Below, piece by piece: positions 30,908 through 33,633 of a stretch of DNA of 33,633 nt. The translations under genes and the position numbers were made by a program. This DNA is from Choristocarpus tenellus KU-1152 (lineage: Eukaryota; Phaeophyceae). The notes under the pieces were generated by a model. That model was given only the letters and a program-made list of their open reading frames with translations. It was not told the origin of the DNA and searched no databases. The stretch covers positions 1 through 33,633 of the forward strand of contig CAXNAD020000060.1 in assembly GCA_964200185.2 (NCBI GenBank), written 5' to 3'. Position 1 is the first letter of the stretch. Every line of letters starts with the position of its first letter.

Positions 30908-31026
30908 CTGAAACGGGCGATGAAACCGTTAGATATCGACTTTGGCTTGTTTCAGTCAGGTAAAGTAATCATGCTGGAGATGTAGAGTGCGTGTGTCATA
31001 TGCACGATCTTCAAGAATCGCCGCAA
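30908..31026. promoter_or_regulatory. Compact divergent spacer between UBL and EF-hand genes
   Basis: Only about 120 bp (170 bp if the UBL gene starts at 30858) lie between the first coding bases seen for the two oppositely oriented genes. If both starts are right, they must share a bidirectional promoter or have overlapping 5' UTRs. A pyrimidine-rich acceptor-like site (CGCCCGTTTCAG, minus) borders the UBL exon, so an additional upstream exon overlapping the EF-hand gene is possible. Confidence 0.35.
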
Positions 31027-32691
31027 ATGGGAAACACCCCACCAGCCCCACTACCGCCTTCGGGGGAGAGGGTCCTCAAGTGCACCGAGTTGTTCATGCG
31101 TGAGAAATCATCACATTACCTAGCACGTTACAGATACCGGGTTTGCAAAAAGGATGCACAAATCCCTCTTACAATGTCTGCAGGAGAAATACTAATTTCC
31201 TCTTTCCTATGCCTCCTATATGCACCGCAGTCAAGAAAGAGGATCTGGAAGGGTTGTGGGGTATTTTCAGGCGGTTCGACCTAAAGTGAGTGTAGGATAA
31301 GCAGCGAAGATGATTCATTGCATACCAATTCGTGCATCTATTTGACCTTGCCTTAATCCAACATTTTTTCTCGTTCAAGAGGGGACTATTGCTCCTTGGT
31401 AGGATGAGATAACAAAGATTAGAATGCTTGCAAGGATAAGCCGAGAACTCTTGACACTTGAAAGTATTGCAAGGACCTGTTCCCTACCTTGGCGTGCCAT
31501 TGGAGTTGAAGGTGCAAGTACTGTGGCCTAGGATGCATTGAACAAAGGAAACGTGAGGCACAACAGAGAAACCTGCGCATTGGGCAATTGTTCTTTGCAC
31601 GCCATCCGTCCTAACGTTTTCAAGTTATAGCATCAATGCTACCCATGCAGCAAGCATTTCATGACATTCAACACCTGAGGATACGACACATTAGTTATGC
31701 TGTGCTGAACCCCACTTCAATTCTTGAAATTTTCACGACTCAGGCGAGAGGGCCAAATCACAAAGGAGACATTCTTTAAGCGAATCATCAAGGAGGATAG
31801 GAATGACTTCGGGGATGCCATATTCTACTTGATTGATGCAGAGAATGAAGAGGAGGGTGTTGAGTTTGGGTGAGCTGACAGAGGAGTCATACGCACTTTC
31901 TTGCTGTGGAAAGGTATGACTTGCAACAGTTTGGAATAGTTGGTGCTTGCTTGGTTGATTTGCCATGTAGGGTCGAAGTAGTCATCTGCTGAGTTGTTGA
32001 TGACCACACCTCAATGGACTTGACTGGGCAGTGAATTTGTTCAGGCGGTGTGCACCTTCTGCTGCCTCTCAGCAAGCGAGATGCTGAAATTCTCATTTCT
32101 GGTGTATGACAAAGATCGCTCTGGACACTTGGAGACGGAGGAGTTGCACCAGTTTATCAAAGTGAGATCAAAGTGATTATCCTTCTGGAATACAAAACTC
32201 AAGTGAGAAGTAGACCATCCACTGTAAATGACTGTATATGAGTCTGGGGTATGTTACTCTCATGACTAGAGCATTGAGTGGAGTCCTTCCACATTGGAGA
32301 AGTGGATCATTTTCATAAAAGCCTACTGATAATGGCTGTCAGGAACCAACATCATTCACCTTTCTCTTACAGTGTACAAAAAAATGGTCCCCAAAAATGG
32401 CAAGTATGGGCATACACTGCAATTTATCTCAAGCTATACCTTGTTAATTTGTATTCTAATCGTTGATTTAGCATCAAGGACCAAGTGCCATGTATGAGTG
32501 TAATGTTTGTCATATCAGACAAGTCATTCAAGAGACAAAATTTCTTGTTTTCATGGATGTTCAACAAATAGCAATGTTGAACATAGAGTGTTATACATTT
32601 ATGTTTGAAGTTTGGAATATGTTTTAGATCTAAGGAGAAATCTCCTCTATTGAATGGCTTGACCAACATAGCAAACACTACAAGATCATAG
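31027..32691 (+). CDS. EF-hand calcium-binding protein, possible N-myristoylation (3' part unresolved)
   Basis: Exons: 31027-31099 (MGNTPPAPLPP ... CTELFM), 31231-31285 (KKEDLEGLWGIFRRFDLK), 31744-31869 (REGQITKETFFKRIIKE ... VEFG), 32032-32161 (EFVQAVCTFCCLSASEMLK, FSFLVYDKDRSGHLETEEL HQFIK) join in phase with GT-AG introns. The last holds a canonical EF-hand loop DKDRSGHLETEE with acidic residues at positions 1, 3 and 12 and Gly at 6. The upstream ITKETFF and VEFGEFVQAV segments fit a degenerate first EF-hand pair. A further exon, 32635-32691 (GEISSIEWLDQHSKHYKII), is the second half of another EF loop, but the exon carrying its first half was not found in phase, and the stop codon was not located. 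MGN at the start is a myristoylation-type N-terminus; an upstream in-frame ATG at 31000 would abolish it. Likely a calcium sensor; partner unknown. The layout 'EFV.AV.TFC.LS..EML+F.F.VYDKD' is common in plant and protist EF-hand proteins. Confidence 0.72.
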
Positions 32692-33318
32692 GTACTTGCT
32701 TCTTGATGCTACTTCATGAGTCAGGATAAAAATAAACCACATATAGCATGAGTAAAACTGAACCTCGTATTCATAATTGTTGGGGACCAAACTTCCTTTT
32801 TCCTGTAAGAGATGGCCTTAGTGAGTGTTAGACTTTGAAAAGATGAAGACTGGTTGCAAATTCGATGTTCAATTACCCTGTTCATTTTGGGGCTTAGCTC
32901 AATCCTGCTTCATTATGACCAAAGAAATATAATAGATAGGATTTGGCACAAAATAATTACTTGTTGCTGTGTTCAACACTAATGGATACTGCAGCACAAA
33001 GATAGTAGTTATTGATAGAAATAAAGAAGTGGATATTTATCATTATGCTCGGATACCCCCAACCATTTTGCCAAACAATGTTTATGGGGTGGGTGGTGCA
33101 GAGTGGGATTTGTTTTTACGACATCTGCAAGACCCTGTGGCCTGTGATGCGCTCACCAGTTAAGAATTCCCTCTTGGCCACTTCCAAGGTTCAATTCATG
33201 CACGGACTTCACAGATACACATCCACATTTAGGCAGGTCATCTTCTTCTGCACAGACAGGCACAGAACCACCCTGACACAGTCCAACCCTGCTATCCAGG
33301 CACAGTCAACTGCTGTTC
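32692..33318 (+). other. Region expected to hold the 3' end of the EF-hand gene
   Basis: No family-typical C-terminal segment was recognised. An acceptor-like TACTGCAG at about 32989-32996 is followed by a short open stretch (to 33163) that reads KIVVIDRNKEVDIYHYAR..., not clearly related to EF-hands. Confidence 0.3.
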
Positions 33319-33560
33319 CTTTCCTCTTTTTGCTACCTGGTAGATTCTCCTCTTCTTTCCTCAGACAACCCCCCTCCTCTGTCTTTCCTCCAGTGCTGCT
33401 GGAATACTGTAGCTGCTAACAGGCAAATCTTCTCCTCCCCCTCCCTAGCATAGTCGCCCTGGGTTTACCCAGGCACACCTCCTTGTGTTGCCTTTCCTCC
33501 TGGTGCTACTAGAGCACCATGGCTACGAACTGGCAAAACCTCCCCTCTTCCCCCCCCCCC
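33319..33560. repeat. Diverged minisatellite-like pyrimidine-rich repeats
   Basis: The pattern TTTCCTCC-(A/T)G(G/T)TGCT(G/A)CT followed by a CTCCTC-rich tail recurs at about 33383 and 33493, with a weaker copy at about 33319. Spacing is about 64 and 110 bp. Each copy is followed by tracts such as TAGCTGCTAACAGGCAAA and TGGCTACGAACTGGCAAAA that align with each other. A C13 run follows at about 33549. No coding content recognised. Confidence 0.55.
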
Positions 33561-33633
33561 TACACCCCCTCTCCCCCATACCGATACACAGGGCCCATAC
33601 CTTCTTGTTTGGCCGGGAGTTTTTGCCTGTGAG

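Noticed and set aside
30508-30985. Plus-strand Ser/Pro-rich frames opposite the ubiquitin-like gene
   Set aside because: They mirror the minus-strand exons, whose splice sites and UBL homology are better supported.

Overview
This is a eukaryotic nuclear window. Its genes are split into many short exons with GT-AG introns, and the coding meaning appears only after splicing. By hand I assembled three genes whose exon phases all agree, plus two partial gene models: (1) a bifunctional trehalose-6-phosphate synthase/phosphatase (+, 4233-16332, 21 exons, 975 aa); (2) a large Arg/Asp-repeat nuclear-type protein with an SMN-like Tudor domain (-, 23339-16534, 6 exons, 758 aa); (3) a plastid/cyanobacterial-style type I signal peptidase (+, 24263-25992, 5 exons, 293 aa from the chosen start); (4) a small protein with a C-terminal ubiquitin-like domain (-, about 30907-29227, 3' exons secure, 5' end unsettled); (5) an EF-hand protein that may be N-myristoylated (+, 31027 to at least 32691, 3' part unresolved).

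Organism: the split genes and the signal peptidase with its GDNRD and SFDSHLWGPLP boxes, which resemble thylakoidal processing peptidases, suggest an intron-rich photosynthetic eukaryote such as a streptophyte alga or another alga. A decayed mariner element of the type found in plants and stramenopiles and a Copia remnant fit this. The species cannot be fixed from the sequence alone.

Layout: 1-4200 is gene-poor, with a Copia-type retroelement end (about 590-1020), a slightly CpG-richer stretch (about 1850-2420) and AT-rich DNA. 4233-16332 is the TPS-TPP gene, with introns from 105 bp to 2.7 kb. It converges with the Tudor gene; the two stop codons are only 201 bp apart. The Tudor gene's largest intron (3.8 kb) contains a dead mariner-family transposase. 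The Tudor and signal peptidase genes diverge from a 0.9 kb spacer. 26000-29200 shows no gene I can support. The ubiquitin-like and EF-hand genes diverge from a spacer of about 120-170 bp. The right end is pyrimidine-rich DNA with diverged minisatellite-like repeats and poly-C runs.

The genes do not form an obvious pathway. They look like ordinary neighbours: sugar metabolism, RNA processing, protein export into organelle membranes, a ubiquitin-like protein and calcium sensing. I see no CRISPR array, rRNA, credible tRNA or prokaryotic operon. The most unusual points are substitutions at several near-invariant synthase positions of the TPS, a 108-residue Ser/Arg-rich insertion inside its phosphatase domain, the combination of an RD-repeat with a Tudor domain, and the two head-to-head gene pairs.
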